Assembly (NCBI RefSeq): GCF_031127815.1
Contig: NZ_JARXHY010000010.1
Location: 124,001-188,000 of the forward strand
DNA length: 64,000 bases
Source: Pelagicoccus sp. SDUM812003
GTDB taxonomy: Bacteria > Verrucomicrobiota > Verrucomicrobiia > Opitutales > Opitutaceae
Direction of reading: 5' to 3'
The notes beneath the pieces were generated by a model that was given only the letters and a program-made list of their open reading frames with translations, searched no databases and was not told the origin of the DNA. A program made the position numbers and the translations under genes. Numbering within the stretch: position 1 is the first letter of the stretch; each line of letters starts with the position of its first letter. Shown in pieces: positions 33,083 through 41,345 of this stretch.

Positions 33083-34456
33083 TTATGAGATTGTTTCGAA
33101 TTGCGCATATAGATTTGCGATTCCAGCACAATGATCTTCCGGCAGTATTGTTATCTTGTGAAAATCGTATTTTCTATGGATGACTTTGATATCATCGCCT
33201 GAGAAGAAAACCCACCCGAGCGAGAGAAAGTAATCGCCGGGCATTAGATTTAATTCGATCTTTATGCAAAAGTGGGGACTACTCCCGCGTAATATCGCGG
33301 GGGTAGGGGTATTCGAAAACATTGTGTTGTAAATATATACTTCTTGTCCTGTCTTGGATTTTACAGTTAACCCGAAAACGGAGTCGAGAATGTCTTCATC
33401 GCCTCTAGCAGAGAATTTTAGTTGGAGCGAATCTCTAGGCAGAAATATATTCTTTTCCTCGTTGTTCGCACCGAGGATGGAGATGTTTTCAAGTCTTCCC
33501 AGTTTCTTTCCATACTCAAACTCTTTTAGATCTTGAATCTCTGAACCATTGGTTGAGCGCTTTTTGAAGAGATTTGATAGTATTGTTTCTAGGCGTTCCT
33601 CTCTAGACTTTTTGTTTGCTTGCTTCTCGGCAAAAGGCTCGCTGTTTTCAGATACAGATTCTGTGTCTTCAGATTTAGCTTCTTCAATGCTGACACCACT
33701 AGTCAATTTTGAGTATAAATTGCAAACATCATTTGGGTTACCTTCTACAATTACTTTACCTTGATCTAGAAGGACGGCTCGTTTGCAGTAGTTTTTTATT
33801 GCGATCGGACTATGCGATACGAGCAGCAGCGTTTTGCCGGACTTCACCAATTTGTCCATTGTTTTGGAACACTTTAGCTGAAACCAGGCGTCGCCTACAC
33901 TCAGAGCTTCATCTATGATAAAAATCTCTGCATCAACGTGAACAGCAATAGAAAACGCCAGTCTCATTTGCATGCCGCTAGAATACGTCTTCACGGGTTG
34001 GTCAATAAATTCAGAGATTTCGGAATACTCTATGATTTTTGGCGTTCGTTCATCAATTTCTTCAGGTGTGAGACCAAGTATTGTGGCATTTATTTTTATG
34101 TTCTCTCTTCCCGTGAACTCCGGATTAAAACCCGAACCTAGTTCAAGTAAGGCGGCAACTTTTCCAGTTACTTTCAATTCACCCTCTGTTTGTTTAAGGG
34201 TCCCGGCGACAATCTGGAGGAGGGTACTTTTACCAGCTCCGTTTCTTCCGATAATGCCCACGGATTCGCCTTTTTGGACATTTAATGAAACGTTGTCGAG
34301 TGCCTTGAATGTTCGAAAGTGTTTGTTGGTGTAGTTAGGATTGTAGCGCTTTACTAATGACCAAAATGACGCTCGCAGACGTGCGGATTGGCTTTTCCAG
34401 ATTCGGTAATGCTTGGATAGGTTCGACGCTTTGATTGCTAAAGTCTCAGATGACAT
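33083..34456 (-). CDS. wzt: ABC transporter ATPase for polysaccharide export with C-terminal glycan-binding domain (Wzt)
   Basis: At 457 residues this has the extended Wzt layout. The ATPase domain (about 1-250) holds Walker A GRNGAGKST, the signature YSSGMQMRLAFSIAV, Walker B IFIIDEALSVGD and the switch histidine in LVSHS. After an acidic linker (about 255-310, ESVSENSEPFAEKQ) a C-terminal beta-sandwich of about 150 residues follows (LENISILGAN...IFLPRDSLQLKFSA...LTVKSKTGQEVY), matching the Wzt_C domain. In E. coli O8/O9a this domain recognises the capped non-reducing end, so its presence beside a WbdD-like gene fits terminal-cap-dependent export. The start overlaps the end of wzm by 11 nt. 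Confidence 0.95.
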   Translation of the reverse strand: MSSETLAIKASNLSKHYRIWKSQSARLRASFWSLVKRYNPNYTNKHFRTFKALDNVSLNVQKGESVGIIGRNGAGKSTLLQIVAGTLKQTEGELKVTGKVAALLELGSGFNPEFTGRENIKINATILGLTPEEIDERTPKIIEYSEISEFIDQPVKTYSSGMQMRLAFSIAVHVDAEIFIIDEALSVGDAWFQLKCSKTMDKLVKSGKTLLLVSHSPIAIKNYCKRAVLLDQGKVIVEGNPNDVCNLYSKLTSGVSIEEAKSEDTESVSENSEPFAEKQANKKSREERLETILSNLFKKRSTNGSEIQDLKEFEYGKKLGRLENISILGANNEEKNIFLPRDSLQLKFSARGDEDILDSVFGLTVKSKTGQEVYIYNTMFSNTPTPAILRGSSPHFCIKIELNLMPGDYFLSLGWVFFSGDDIKVIHRKYDFHKITILPEDHCAGIANLYAQFETIS

Positions 34457-35231
34457 CGGCGAATGATTCCTTTAAGCGATTAAATACGAAAGTACCCAGG
34501 AAAAAGACGGAGATGCTTGTTCCATAGATGTAGTAAATGTTTGCGGGTGTTTCTCCTGTTTGCCAGAGGAGAGTGAATCGAGTCCATTCTATGAAATGAA
34601 TCAGTGGATTGTATTTCAATATTTCCCAAGCTTCGTCGGGGATTAAGTTAGTTCCATAGAAGACGGCACTGGAAAACAATAGTGCCATATTAAGGAAGCC
34701 GATAAAGTTGGATATGTCTTTTATGTATATCGCTAGGGAGGATAGTATCATGCTTATTCCCACTCCTGCGAGAAACATCGGAATTATTATAATGGGCAAA
34801 TAAAGAAAAGGAATGGCCGATCTGTCGCAGAAAAATGCTATAAGAATGGCCGAAAATACAAATTTGATAATTGCGTTGTATAGGGCTTGAGTGACGTGAG
34901 AGATAGGAAGGACCTGAAGAGGAAACACGACTTTTTTCACAAAATTGGGATTTGAAGAAACAGCTGTTGGAGAGATCGCCAGAATATCCGAAAAGTAACC
35001 AAAAAGAGTTATTCCAATTAGTATCGCAGCAGCGTGTTGATATGGGGTCTCATTCGTCACTACTTCGAAGGATCCGCCATATATGAAGCCAAAGACATAT
35101 GAATAGATCATAAGCATTAGCAACGGGCTTAGCAAGGTCCAGACCGCTCCCATGTAACTTCCTCTGTACTGAAGCTGTATCTGTCTCTTGGTAAATTGGT
35201 ATATTAAGTTACGATGCTTTAAGAAGTTCAT
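34446..35231 (-). CDS. wzm: ABC-2 type polysaccharide exporter permease (Wzm)
   Basis: This 261-residue membrane protein has six predicted helices and the ABC-2/TagG pattern at the N-terminus (KRQIQLQYRGSYMGAVWTLLSPLLMLMIYSYVFGFI). The central part shows NPNFVKKVVFPLQVLPISHV, the gate-helix region of the family, and the last loop contains KYNPLIHFIEWTR. It pairs with the downstream Wzt, whose gene overlaps its end. Transport would be of a complete lipid-linked glycan from cytoplasm to periplasm. Transcription starts in the 112-nt region shared with the divergent GT2 gene; no clear promoter was recognised. Confidence 0.94.
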   Translation of the reverse strand: MNFLKHRNLIYQFTKRQIQLQYRGSYMGAVWTLLSPLLMLMIYSYVFGFIYGGSFEVVTNETPYQHAAAILIGITLFGYFSDILAISPTAVSSNPNFVKKVVFPLQVLPISHVTQALYNAIIKFVFSAILIAFFCDRSAIPFLYLPIIIIPMFLAGVGISMILSSLAIYIKDISNFIGFLNMALLFSSAVFYGTNLIPDEAWEILKYNPLIHFIEWTRFTLLWQTGETPANIYYIYGTSISVFFLGTFVFNRLKESFADVI

Positions 35232-35343
35232 TTTGAAAAAGAAAACAGTGAAGCCTGGTTCTCTTGTCTATGTTTGGTTTAATCGTTTCTCCGAAAATTT
35301 GCTTTTGTTGACAGGGAAGGCGAACTATGTGTTTGGATCGCAT

Positions 35344-36606
35344 ATGATCCAGAGAATTTTGAAGACAAGTCCACTCGTTTCCGTGGTTGTTGTGGATCAT
35401 AATGGGTCTCATTTTTGGCCGGATCTGATTGACGGACTTGAAACGCAGAGCTTCAAAGACTTCGAAGTAGTCCTTGTCGAAAATGGAGGACGAGTCGAAA
35501 TCGGCTCGCAACAGCATAGTTTCAGTATCCGTAGGATAGTGACAGATACGAACATAGGGTTCTCTCAAGGTTGTAACTTGGGCTGGGTGAAGAGTGAGGG
35601 AGAATTCGTGGCTTTTTTGAATAACGATACAACTCTAGGCGAGAGGTGGCTAGAGATGCTCGTGCGGAGGGCTGAGGAATCCAGGGAGAATGCTATCGTG
35701 GCTTCGAAGATTCTTTTTGATAAAAGGTGCGCATTTTTCGACGTAGCATCGCCCACCTATATCCCGTCGATGGTGGGGAGTGGAGAAGATCGAAGGAGGT
35801 TGGGAATAAGGCTAAACTTGGGAGGCTATTCTTTGCTGCTGCACCTTCAGAAAAATGTTCACTTTCCCGAGCTGGTCTCGGCGAATTACTGGATTTGGAC
35901 CAAAGAAAAATCGGAGATCGCATTGTTCGAGTCGGATGATGGCGCTTATCGGGTTGAGTTTTGGGCGCCAGAACAACACGATGGAAAGTTCGTTTGTTTC
36001 GCAACCAAATCAGGTAAGCGTACTTTCGTGAAGGCGAAGGGTCGATCGAACGAAGTCGTAGAAATTACAGCTGAGAATTCGGAAAGCGGCTATTTGGTGA
36101 ATAGTGCTGGATGCTCGATATCTGAGAACTGGCTCGTTGAGGAGACTGGTCTCTACGAGCTGGACAATGGGCGTTTTGATGAACCAAGGGAGCTTGAAGC
36201 AGCGAGTGCCTGTTCAATACTCGTGAGAAAGTCTTCGTTTAGTGGTGAGTTGCCGTTTGATCCAGCGTTTTTCGCCTACTACGAAGATGTCGATTTTTGC
36301 CGGAAAGCGCGTGCTAGAGGATATCGAATTATCTATGAGCCGAAGAGTGTGGTCTACCACAAGAGATCTGGGACGGCGGGGGTGCAGTCGGCTTTCCAGG
36401 TGTTTCATTCGACGCGGAATCGATTTTGGGTGATCGCCAAGCATGCCCCTTGGAAAGTGGTCCTGAAGTCGATGTGGGGAGAGATGAGAAATCTCGATTG
36501 GTACGCTCCTTGGCTGGATGACGAGTTTTCGCTAAGTCGCTTGAAAAGAGAGACTTGGTTGGGGTTTGCGAAGCGTGTCTGGTGGCGTTTGACGGACGCT
36601 GAATAG
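35344..36606 (+). CDS. GT2 glycosyltransferase with 163-residue inserted segment
   Basis: The ATG at 35344 (MIQRILKTSPLVSVVVVDHNG) gives 420 residues; earlier TTG/GTG codons would add up to 52 residues and reach into the divergent wzm gene. Rhamnosyltransferase-type GT2 motifs are VVVDHNGSHF, TNIGFSQGCNLG, FLNNDTTLGERW and FFAYYEDVDFCRKARARGY. Between SKILF and ACSILVR lie exactly 163 residues, the same spacing as in the big fusion protein. Aligned marks at both ends include SPT-x-x-PS, DRRRLG and E-x-D-x-G. The two proteins are therefore paralogues of one GT2 subtype. Base composition is intermediate between the island and the GC-rich genes beyond. Its stop shares a hairpin with the convergent GT4 gene. 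Confidence 0.88.
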   Translation: MIQRILKTSPLVSVVVVDHNGSHFWPDLIDGLETQSFKDFEVVLVENGGRVEIGSQQHSFSIRRIVTDTNIGFSQGCNLGWVKSEGEFVAFLNNDTTLGERWLEMLVRRAEESRENAIVASKILFDKRCAFFDVASPTYIPSMVGSGEDRRRLGIRLNLGGYSLLLHLQKNVHFPELVSANYWIWTKEKSEIALFESDDGAYRVEFWAPEQHDGKFVCFATKSGKRTFVKAKGRSNEVVEITAENSESGYLVNSAGCSISENWLVEETGLYELDNGRFDEPRELEAASACSILVRKSSFSGELPFDPAFFAYYEDVDFCRKARARGYRIIYEPKSVVYHKRSGTAGVQSAFQVFHSTRNRFWVIAKHAPWKVVLKSMWGEMRNLDWYAPWLDDEFSLSRLKRETWLGFAKRVWWRLTDAE

Positions 36607-36633
36607 AGAACCGTCTTTCTCTAAGTCGTTTTT
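36604..36633. terminator. Hairpin over the two convergent stop codons
   Basis: TAGAGAA (36604-36610) and TTCTCTA (36617-36623) are exact reverse complements; the stop codon of the GT2 gene is in one arm and the stop of the minus-strand GT4 gene in the other. GTTTTT follows at 36628-36633 on the plus strand, giving a terminator for the plus gene. Confidence 0.55.
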
Positions 36634-37892
36634 GCTGTCGGGACGGCGGATGCAACTTGGAGGATGCGGATTTTGAGTTTCTCGGCTTCGGTGGGGAAGT
36701 GGAAGGTTTTTAGGTGGTCTGGGGTGGGGCGGTATTGGTCGGGATCTTGGTGGAGGGCGAGCAGGGCTTGGGCGATTTCCTGGGTGTTTTGGGGGTCGAA
36801 AAGCAGGGCTTGGGGTGGGGCGATTTCGGGAAGGCTGGCGATGGCGCTGCAGGCCAGCGGCTTTTGGAAGTGGCAGGCTTCGAGGATGGGGATGCCGAAG
36901 CCTTCGTAGAGGCTTGGGAATATGACGGCGGCGGAGAGTTCATAGAGGGCGATGAAGGCGGGCAGGTCGCTGTGTCCGAGGAAATGGACATGGCTCTCGA
37001 TTCCGAGTTTTTGGGCTAGGACGCGGATCTGGCTTTCTGTTTCCCCGGGGTTGCCTGTGAGGGCGAGGGCGTGGGGCGTCTCCGGGCAGGCTTTTCGGTA
37101 TGCGGCGTAGGCTTCGAGCAGGCGAAGGTGGTTTTTGTGGGGCCAGTAGTTGGCAGGGTAGAGGAAGAATCGGTGTGGCAGGTTGCTGAGGCTTGAAGGG
37201 AGTGAGCCTATCTCAACGTTGTCGAAGCGGTGGTTGAGGGGGAGGTATATGGAGAACAGCCTTTCTTTCGGGATTTCGAAATGGCGATGCAGGCTGTCGA
37301 TGCAGAACTGGGAGTTCGTTTGAATGAGGTCGGACTGAGCGATGGCGTTTCGGTAGTCGATGTCACGCTGCTTGGCCACGTGTGGAGGTAGATCGTCAGG
37401 ACGGTCGCGGTGGAGGACGTCGACGAGAAGGCTGATCTGCGGGGTTGTTGGCGAGGCCAAGCGCGAGTCGCCGAAGCCCCCATAGAGCGCGTCGATGCCC
37501 CATTTTTCCAGGAAGCCGCCGTCGAGATGGGGCCAGAAGTGGAGTGGAGGGAGAGAGCCGTCGCTCTTGCGGAAGTCGAAGTCGTGGCGGGAGCCGAGCA
37601 CGTGGATCTGGTTACATGGATTCGCGGAGAGGAAGCTCAGTTCCGGCACCAGCTCGGACTGGCAGAAGACGTGCAGCTCCAGATCTCTCTGATGGTGTTC
37701 CGAGAAATGGCGCAGGAACGCGAAATGGTGGGGCTTGATGCCGCCGTTGAGTCCACCGGCGGACAGCTTGAGGATATCGTAGGCGAGGCGGACGGGACGG
37801 CTGCGTTTTGATGATGATCCGGGTTTCATGGTTTGGGATACCCGCTTGCCATGTGAGAGCTGCGAAGGGCTTTCAATCTGCAAATCGCTCAA
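36621..37892 (-). CDS. GT4-family glycosyltransferase
   Basis: This 423-residue protein is a GT-B enzyme like mannosyltransferases of O-antigen loci. N-terminal marks are YDILKLSAGGLNGGIKPHHF and LLVDVLHRDRPDDLP; the C-terminal domain has FLYPANYWPHKNHLRLLEAY, VHFLGHSDLPAFIALY and the donor-binding FPSLYEGFGIPILEACHFQKPLAC with the E-x7-E spacing. The preferred start may be the Met at residue 22 (37829, MKPGSSSKRSRP), since the first 21 residues are low in structure. DNA here is GC-rich, unlike the core of the island, so this gene may belong to the resident genome. Confidence 0.87.
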   Translation of the reverse strand: MSDLQIESPSQLSHGKRVSQTMKPGSSSKRSRPVRLAYDILKLSAGGLNGGIKPHHFAFLRHFSEHHQRDLELHVFCQSELVPELSFLSANPCNQIHVLGSRHDFDFRKSDGSLPPLHFWPHLDGGFLEKWGIDALYGGFGDSRLASPTTPQISLLVDVLHRDRPDDLPPHVAKQRDIDYRNAIAQSDLIQTNSQFCIDSLHRHFEIPKERLFSIYLPLNHRFDNVEIGSLPSSLSNLPHRFFLYPANYWPHKNHLRLLEAYAAYRKACPETPHALALTGNPGETESQIRVLAQKLGIESHVHFLGHSDLPAFIALYELSAAVIFPSLYEGFGIPILEACHFQKPLACSAIASLPEIAPPQALLFDPQNTQEIAQALLALHQDPDQYRPTPDHLKTFHFPTEAEKLKIRILQVASAVPTAKTT

Positions 37893-38112
37893 AAATCAAC
37901 AGATGCGTTCTGAAACTGGGACTAGGGTCTTCGTCTAGGGGCGAATTTGCGACAATTTAGCTAATTTCACGATTAGAGTTGATAATACGTACGGGCATGG
38001 CATGAGCGGGGCATTGGGTCTGCTTACAGTTTTTTTAAGAATTGAGACCAATAGGCGGATGAAGTCCATCTGTTCGTCCGTTCCGGAATCGTTTTATCCA
38101 ATTCAGCTCGTC

Positions 38113-38334
38113 ATGAAGTTTCTCACACTAGTTTTTGCGCTTTTTGCCGTGGCCACCGCGGTGGGAGGGTCTTGGGAACCGGTTTCCGAGACGGTGAAAG
38201 CGGGTTCAGTTTTCGGATCCATTTTTTCGTGGATCGATCAGCTGGCGATCGCCAGTTTGCATGGCACTTATGGGCTGGCGGGAGCTTTGTTTTTCGGAAC
38301 CGCTGTTTTCGCTCGTCTCAGGGGGCGCCGCTGA
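38113..38334 (+). CDS. Small membrane protein of unknown function
   Basis: From the ATG at 38113 the product is 73 residues (MKFLTLVFALFAVATAVGG), with two hydrophobic segments, about residues 1-20 and 45-65, and a basic end (ARLRGRR). The first segment could be a signal anchor. An in-frame start at 38002 would give 110 residues but the extra part is not hydrophobically or compositionally convincing. No family was recognised. It lies alone between the polysaccharide genes and a MetW-like methyltransferase. Confidence 0.5.
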   Translation: MKFLTLVFALFAVATAVGGSWEPVSETVKAGSVFGSIFSWIDQLAIASLHGTYGLAGALFFGTAVFARLRGRR

Positions 38335-38516
38335 ATTGAGGGGGGTGAGCGAAGTCGGCTTCCCGATGCTTTGAGCCCGATGGGTTGACTGGCAGTTTGT
38401 CGGACGACGGCTCGGGCGCTGGCGGCTATGACGAGGCGGCTCGGATTCGCTATCGTTTCTAACTTGTACACGAAGGACTTGCGGCCTTTGGTAGGCGATC
38501 TCATTTGAGAGGTGCT

Positions 38517-39161
38517 ATGAAGGACAAGCGAACAGTCGACATGCAGGTGATGCGGGATTGGGTGAAACCCGGTTCGCGCGTGCTGGATCTGGGCTGTGGC
38601 CGCGGCGTGCTGTTGGACTATCTGAAATCCAAGCTCGGGGTGGAAGCGGTGGGAGTCGACCTGGACTCCGACAAGGTCCGGGCCTGCGTGAAGCGTGGCT
38701 TGAGCGTGTACATGGGCGACATGATGGATTTCATGAGAGCGTTTCCCGACAAGCATTTCGATTATGTGGTGTGTTCGCGCACCTTGCAGGAGCTCAAGCA
38801 GCCTGCCACGGTGATTCGCGAAGCGTTGCGGGTTTCGGACCAGATGCTGGTGGGATTCGTGAACTTCGCCTACTGGAGAAATCGGGTGAGCATGCTGCTC
38901 AAGGGGCATCGAATTCGCAACGAGGTGTACCCGACGCGTTGGTGGGACAATCGCCCTAGCAACCCGCTTTCGGTCGGGCAGTTCGATCGGTTTTGCGACG
39001 AGCGGGGTGTCCGGGTGGAGCGAAGGCTCTGCCTAGCGGGAAACTGGCGCACGCCGGTTCGCGTTCTGCCTAACTTGTTTTGTGGCTACGCCTTGTATGC
39101 GCTTTCCGAAGGTCGATTGAAGGCGGCGAAAAGCGAAGCGTCGGGTCAGGCTTCGGCGTAG
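38517..39161 (+). CDS. metW: MetW-like methyltransferase
   Basis: The 214-residue product starts MKDKRTVDMQVMRDWVKPG and has a class I methyltransferase core: motif I RVLDLGCGRGVLLDYL, the acidic VGVDLDSDKV strand and DYVVCSRTLQELKQP. This sequence, including the later GFVNFAYWRNR and the P-TRWWDNRPSNPLS segment, matches MetW, which in proteobacteria acts with MetX in methionine biosynthesis. metX is close by (39.9-41.2 kb) on the other strand, separated by an H-NOX-like gene, which supports the assignment. The two are usually adjacent in one operon; here they converge. Confidence 0.85.
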   Translation: MKDKRTVDMQVMRDWVKPGSRVLDLGCGRGVLLDYLKSKLGVEAVGVDLDSDKVRACVKRGLSVYMGDMMDFMRAFPDKHFDYVVCSRTLQELKQPATVIREALRVSDQMLVGFVNFAYWRNRVSMLLKGHRIRNEVYPTRWWDNRPSNPLSVGQFDRFCDERGVRVERRLCLAGNWRTPVRVLPNLFCGYALYALSEGRLKAAKSEASGQASA

Positions 39162-39271
39162 GCGATTTGTGAATACCGTTTTAAAATTCCATTTCGGCCG
39201 GATTCGGTGTAGCGGATTTCCGTCATCGGGGTAGAGTTCGCGGCTCAGTGAGTTGTCAGCTTTGCCTAGTT

Positions 39272-39787
39272 ATGATCGATGGAACCGAATTCGCTTTTCT
39301 GGATCTGCTTTCGCGCCGCTTCGAGAGGGCCGGAGCCTCTGACCTGTTGGGGGAGGCCAGGGATCGTTTCGCGAGCGAGAGCAGCGAGGCGGATTTCGAT
39401 CTCGCTCTTTGGTCGCTTGCCCAGGCGGTGGGAACGGATACGGAGGAGCTGATGCGCCAGGCGGGCGAGCTATGGTTTGAGGAAAACGCTCGTAGTGGAC
39501 GGTTTCTCTCGCGTTGGTCCGAAGAGGTTTTGGGGTATTTCGAGGCCATCGTGGTCGGCGAGAGTGTTTTGTCGGAAGCGCCGGTGCCTGGAATGTCGGA
39601 ATTCAAGGTGACGCTTTTAAGTCGGCGTGAGGAGTCGATTCGCTTGCAGTGCGAAGGGGCGCGCCGCTGCTGTTCCTTTCTCGAGGGAATCGCTCGCGGG
39701 GTGGGCGGCGAGATGGGAAAGTCGGTGCGGTACCTGAGGCGTCCCAAGCGGGCTCGGTCAGTGGAGCTTTCGATCAGTTGCTTTTGA
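39272..39787 (+). CDS. H-NOX-like protein lacking the heme ligand
   Basis: The ATG at 39272 (MIDGTEFAFLDLLSRRFERAG) gives 171 residues; a GTG at 39248 would add 8. The overall pattern resembles heme-NO-binding (H-NOX/HNOB) domains: an N-terminal helix like xxGxxFxxLxxxVExxxG, a central LMRQAGELWFEENARSGRFL, a proline-containing loop (PGMSEFKVTLLSRREESIRLQ) and a final compact beta region with FLEGIARGVG. The YxSxR motif is only SRR, and the protein has no histidine at all, so the usual proximal heme ligand is missing. It could be a heme-free sensor fold or bind a ligand by its four cysteines. The assignment is by pattern and is tentative. Confidence 0.5.
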   Translation: MIDGTEFAFLDLLSRRFERAGASDLLGEARDRFASESSEADFDLALWSLAQAVGTDTEELMRQAGELWFEENARSGRFLSRWSEEVLGYFEAIVVGESVLSEAPVPGMSEFKVTLLSRREESIRLQCEGARRCCSFLEGIARGVGGEMGKSVRYLRRPKRARSVELSISCF

Positions 39788-39797
39788 GAAGGGTGAG

Positions 39798-39897
39798 GGC
39801 GATCGCAGGATCGCGGCTACGAGGGTAGGCGATCCGCGGAGACGCGGCTGGGTGGCAGAGGAAATGGCGGGTCGGCGCCCCGCCCTGCGAGGGGCTG
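39798..39897. repeat. Cluster of small palindromes with two 30-bp tandem units
   Basis: Two consecutive 30-nt units (39798-39827, 39828-39857) both read GGCGATC-x-GC-x-GGA then CGCGGCT. Each folds: GCGATC-GCAG-GATCGC in the first and CCGCG-GAGA-CGCGG in the second. A third hairpin follows, GGCGGG paired with CCCGCC (39867-39885). The block fills the gap between two convergent genes. It resembles REP-type intergenic palindromes; a genome-wide copy number cannot be judged here. Confidence 0.7.
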
Positions 39898-39900
39898 CTG

Positions 39901-41193
39901 CTATTCGAGAAAGTCGCGGGTGAGCTCGAACAGCTCGGGCGAGTCGACGAGGAAGGAGTCGTGGCCGAGGTCGGTGTCGATCTGCACGTAGGAGGCCTCC
40001 TTGCCTTGGCGGAGCATGGCTAGGGCGACGTCGCGGTTCTGGGCGGGCGGGAAGAGCCAGTCAGAGGTGAAGCCGACCAGCAGGGCTCGGCATTTCATGT
40101 TGGCGACGGCGGCGTCGAGCGAGCCGTAGTCGCCGGCGAGGTCGAAGTAGCCGAGGGCTCTGGTGAAGTAGAGATAGGTGTTGGCGTCGAAACGGTTGGT
40201 GAAGCTGGCCCCTTGGTAGCGCAGGTAGCTCTCCACTTCGAATTCGATGTCGAAGCTGTACTTGCTGTCGTAGCCTTCTTGGCGGCGTCGGCCGAACTTG
40301 CGATCGAGGCTCTTATCCGAGAGGTAGGTGATGTGGGCCATCATGCGAGCGATGGCCAGACCGACGGCCGGTCCGCCGTCCGGTTCGTAGTTTCCTTCCT
40401 TCCACTCCGGATCCTGCATGATGGCCTGGCGCCCGACTTCGTCGAAGGCGATGGCCTGGGAGTTTTGCCGCCAGGTGGTGGCCATGGGCAGGATGCGCTG
40501 CACGTAGTCGGGATATTCGATGGCCCACTGCAAGGTCTGCATGCCGCCCATGGAGCCGCCGACGATGGCATGGAGCTGGGTAACGCCCAGGCTGTCCAGC
40601 AGCAGCTTCTGCGTGCGCACCATATCGGTGATGGTGACGAAGGGGAAGGTGAGGTTGTAGGGCTTGCCGGTTTCCGGGTTGATGGATTTGGGCCCGGTGG
40701 AGCCTTGGCAGCCGCCGATGCAGTTGATGCAGATGACGAAGAAGCGCTCGGTGTCGATGGGCTTGCCGGGGCCGATCATGTTGTTCCACCAGCCCGGCTT
40801 GCGGTCCTTGAAGCTGTGCACGCCGGCGCAGTGGTGGTCGCCGGTGAGGGCGTGAGCGATGAGAATGGCGTTGTTCTTGTCCGCGTTGAGCCGTCCGTAG
40901 GTCTCGTAGCGCAGGGTGAACTCGGGGATGGAGCGGCCGCTGATGAATTCGTAGGGATGCGGGTGGTGGAAGTCCACCGGCTCGACGAGTCCGACTTCGC
41001 CGGAGTCCTGGAGCTGGAGATCGTGTTCGGTCGCGTTCACGGAGGGAGACTTTGCGAGTCGCCTGACCGGTGTCGAGGCTGAAGCGGGGGCGAGCAAAGG
41101 CTGGTTTGGGTTGACAGGGAGGGCTTTCCAGATGGCATTTGAGTGTCGTCCGCCGCCGGGACGCTCTCTGGCGCTTTGGTGGCGAAACCGCAT
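39901..41193 (-). CDS. metX: Homoserine O-acetyltransferase
   Basis: MetX is an alpha/beta-hydrolase that acylates homoserine in methionine biosynthesis. The nucleophile is in VGGSMGGMQTLQWA; the Asp and His of the triad are in TSDWLFPP and LGHDSFLVD. Family signatures are HALTGDHH, GWWNNMIGPGKPIDTERFFVICIN and GCQGSTGP. The longest ATG frame starts at 41193 and gives 430 residues, but the first 50 residues (arginine, proline and serine rich) are not conserved; a GTG at 41040 would give 379 residues, the more usual length. The MetW-like gene lies nearby. No SAM-type riboswitch was recognised upstream. Confidence 0.95.
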   Translation of the reverse strand: MRFRHQSARERPGGGRHSNAIWKALPVNPNQPLLAPASASTPVRRLAKSPSVNATEHDLQLQDSGEVGLVEPVDFHHPHPYEFISGRSIPEFTLRYETYGRLNADKNNAILIAHALTGDHHCAGVHSFKDRKPGWWNNMIGPGKPIDTERFFVICINCIGGCQGSTGPKSINPETGKPYNLTFPFVTITDMVRTQKLLLDSLGVTQLHAIVGGSMGGMQTLQWAIEYPDYVQRILPMATTWRQNSQAIAFDEVGRQAIMQDPEWKEGNYEPDGGPAVGLAIARMMAHITYLSDKSLDRKFGRRRQEGYDSKYSFDIEFEVESYLRYQGASFTNRFDANTYLYFTRALGYFDLAGDYGSLDAAVANMKCRALLVGFTSDWLFPPAQNRDVALAMLRQGKEASYVQIDTDLGHDSFLVDSPELFELTRDFLE

Positions 41194-41345
41194 TCCCCCA
41201 TCGACCGTCAGGTCTATGACTCGCTCAAAGCGCGGGCTGGCACGCTCGTTTTTCGATAGTTGAATCCGAACGAACGGCGACGCGCGAACCTGTTCAATGA
41301 GAAGCGCTCTCGGAAAACCGAGCTGCTCTGCTCGTTTTCGCTGAA

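Larger units (their letters stand above)
22967..37892. other. Surface polysaccharide biosynthesis and ABC export island
   Basis: Eleven genes on both strands encode five glycosyltransferases, two SAM methyltransferases, an ABC exporter (Wzm/Wzt), a UPF0104-like membrane protein, a GT-C-like membrane protein and a kinase-coiled coil-GT2 fusion (which is one of the five transferases). From about 22.97 kb to 35.3 kb the DNA is visibly richer in A and T, with many AAA/TTA/ATA codons, than the atp operon before it or the genes after 36.6 kb. The shift starts sharply at the atpC terminator. This suggests horizontal acquisition of an O-antigen or capsule-type locus; no integrase or transposase is visible. 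Confidence 0.8.

Noticed and set aside
38002-38112. Longer start for the small two-helix membrane protein
   Set aside because: The added 37 residues carry no signal or family feature; the ATG at 38113 opens directly with a hydrophobic segment.
41194-41345. SAM riboswitch or S-adenosylhomocysteine element before metX
   Set aside because: No conserved core of any SAM riboswitch class was recognised; only a small CTCGG/CCGAG hairpin is visible.
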